In this document: positions 5,666 through 6,418 of the stretch, in pieces
Layout of the letters: every line of letters begins with the position of its first letter
Numbering within the stretch: position 1 is the first letter of the stretch
NCBI GenBank assembly: GCA_040374085.1
Contig: JBEIVB010000122.1
Location: 1 to 6,418, forward strand
DNA length: 6,418 nucleotides
Source of the DNA: JBEIVB01 sp040374085
GTDB lineage: Bacteria; Bacteroidota; Bacteroidia; UBA4408
Direction of reading: 5' to 3'
The notes under the pieces: generated by a model
What the model was told of the DNA's origin: nothing
Database searches by the model: none
What the model saw: only the letters and a program-made list of their open reading frames with translations
Position numbers and translations under genes: made by a program

Positions 5666-6418
5666 TTATAAAACCATCTCGTTTTTCTTTTCACTTTTCT
5701 TAGACGAATCTTCTTCATCCTCGTCCCAATCCGAGGATTCGGAATTGGTGTTTATGCCTTTGCAATCCATGCAATGAAGTCCATCTGTTTGCATCACCCA
5801 TCGTCTTCCCATCATATCGCTGTCTAAGGTGTTGGAAACGTTTTCAACGTCGTAGAGAATGTCTTTTAAGCTTGGACTCAGAAACACCACCTTGCCCACC
5901 GGAACGCGCAGGCGCACCTTAACTTTTTGGTTACGCCATTTTTGATCGTAGGCAGTTTCATAATAATTACCCAATTGAACAACAGAATCCATTTGTGCGA
6001 AGCGGTATTGTATGCTGTTGGCTCGGGCGGTGGCTTCTTTTTTGGTGGCACCGGAGGCTATGCGGAAAATCGCCAATTCGAAGCTATCGGTTTTAGAGGG
6101 TAACACGTCAAATTGGGCATTGCCGTATGCGATGGCCTTGCCGTCTCTGCGCAACAGATTCCACTTACCGAGTTGAAGTAGAGTTTTCTCATCCAACGCC
6201 TGCAAATCCTCATCATCTTCTTCGTCCGGAATGGGCCCGTTGTTTTTGGCTTCTATGTACAACACTCCACCTTTTGGCGTTTTTATTTCTTCTGCCTGCA
6301 CCTGTCTTCCGGTGGTTTTAAACTCAGCACCCAAGTCAATTGCCATCCACAGGCAAATGGCTACACCCAGCAGGAACAGCAGCGATGCGGTGATGCTAAC
6401 CGCGCGGTTGCGAACCGG
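5666..6418 (-). CDS. PspC-domain family membrane protein, C-terminal part (start outside window)
   Basis: The frame is open to the last base, so the gene is cut at its 5' end; the Met at 6346 is inside a membrane helix and is not the start. 250 residues are visible. Residues 6-28 form a membrane segment (SITASLLFLLGVAICLW within it). An acidic stretch follows at 65-71. A globular domain of about 83-220 has the Bacteroidota pattern of KWNL, TKKEATARANSIQY, KVRLRVPVGKVVFL, DVENVSNT, and a final block GRRWVMQTDGLHCMDC (C216, C219). The tail, 230-244, is acidic and then Lys-rich. The PspC domain itself would be upstream and unseen. In other bacteria PspC senses envelope stress with PspA/PspB; whether that holds here is unknown. 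The gene converges on bshB1 with a 51-nt gap. Confidence 0.7.
   Translation of the reverse strand, partial: PVRNRAVSITASLLFLLGVAICLWMAIDLGAEFKTTGRQVQAEEIKTPKGGVLYIEAKNNGPIPDEEDDEDLQALDEKTLLQLGKWNLLRRDGKAIAYGNAQFDVLPSKTDSFELAIFRIASGATKKEATARANSIQYRFAQMDSVVQLGNYYETAYDQKWRNQKVKVRLRVPVGKVVFLSPSLKDILYDVENVSNTLDSDMMGRRWVMQTDGLHCMDCKGINTNSESSDWDEDEEDSSKKSEKKNEMVL

Overview
The window looks like ordinary chromosomal DNA from a member of the Bacteroidota. Three things point there: a PspC-type protein with the C-terminal domain typical of that phylum, a BshB1-type bacillithiol deacetylase, and start sites that lack Shine-Dalgarno sequences but carry the Bacteroidota -7 promoter motif TAnnTTTG almost touching the start codon. 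Base composition is moderately GC-rich for the phylum. I cannot assign a genus. I see no tRNA, rRNA, CRISPR array, insertion sequence, phage gene or plasmid gene.

Layout. (1) 1-1005, plus: 3' part of an MltD-like lytic transglycosylase with LysM repeats, cut by the window start. (2) 1006-1507: about 500 bases with no confident gene, holding two tentative small ORFs (1126-1323 and 1314-1463) and two weak hairpins. (3) 1508-2005, minus: NlpC/P60 lipoprotein endopeptidase. (4) 2097-2999, plus: RarD/EamA-type transporter, divergent from the endopeptidase. (5) 2996-3571, minus: MarC-family membrane protein; its stop codon interlocks with that of the transporter in a TTAA palindrome. (6) 3642-4040, plus: DUF423 membrane protein, divergent from marC. 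(7) 4104-4265, plus: small 53-residue protein. (8) 4292-4861, plus: PAP2-family phosphatase. (9) 4898-5614, plus: bacillithiol deacetylase BshB1. (10) 5666-6418, minus: C-terminal 250 residues of a PspC-domain protein, cut by the window end.

Theme. Most products act at the envelope: two peptidoglycan hydrolases of complementary specificity (glycan strand and stem peptide), four integral membrane proteins (RarD/EamA, MarC, DUF423, PAP2) and a PspC-type membrane protein. BshB1 is cytosolic and makes part of the low-molecular-weight thiol bacillithiol. Strand changes are frequent, so these are mostly short transcription units rather than one pathway operon.

The most notable non-coding pattern is the near-constant placement of TAnnTTTG four or five nucleotides before the ATG of five genes. 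This implies leaderless or nearly leaderless mRNAs, and it also fixes three start codons that ORF length alone would place wrongly. I found no convincing sign of a new multi-gene system. The less-explained items are the small ORFs and the acidic tail of the PspC-type protein.
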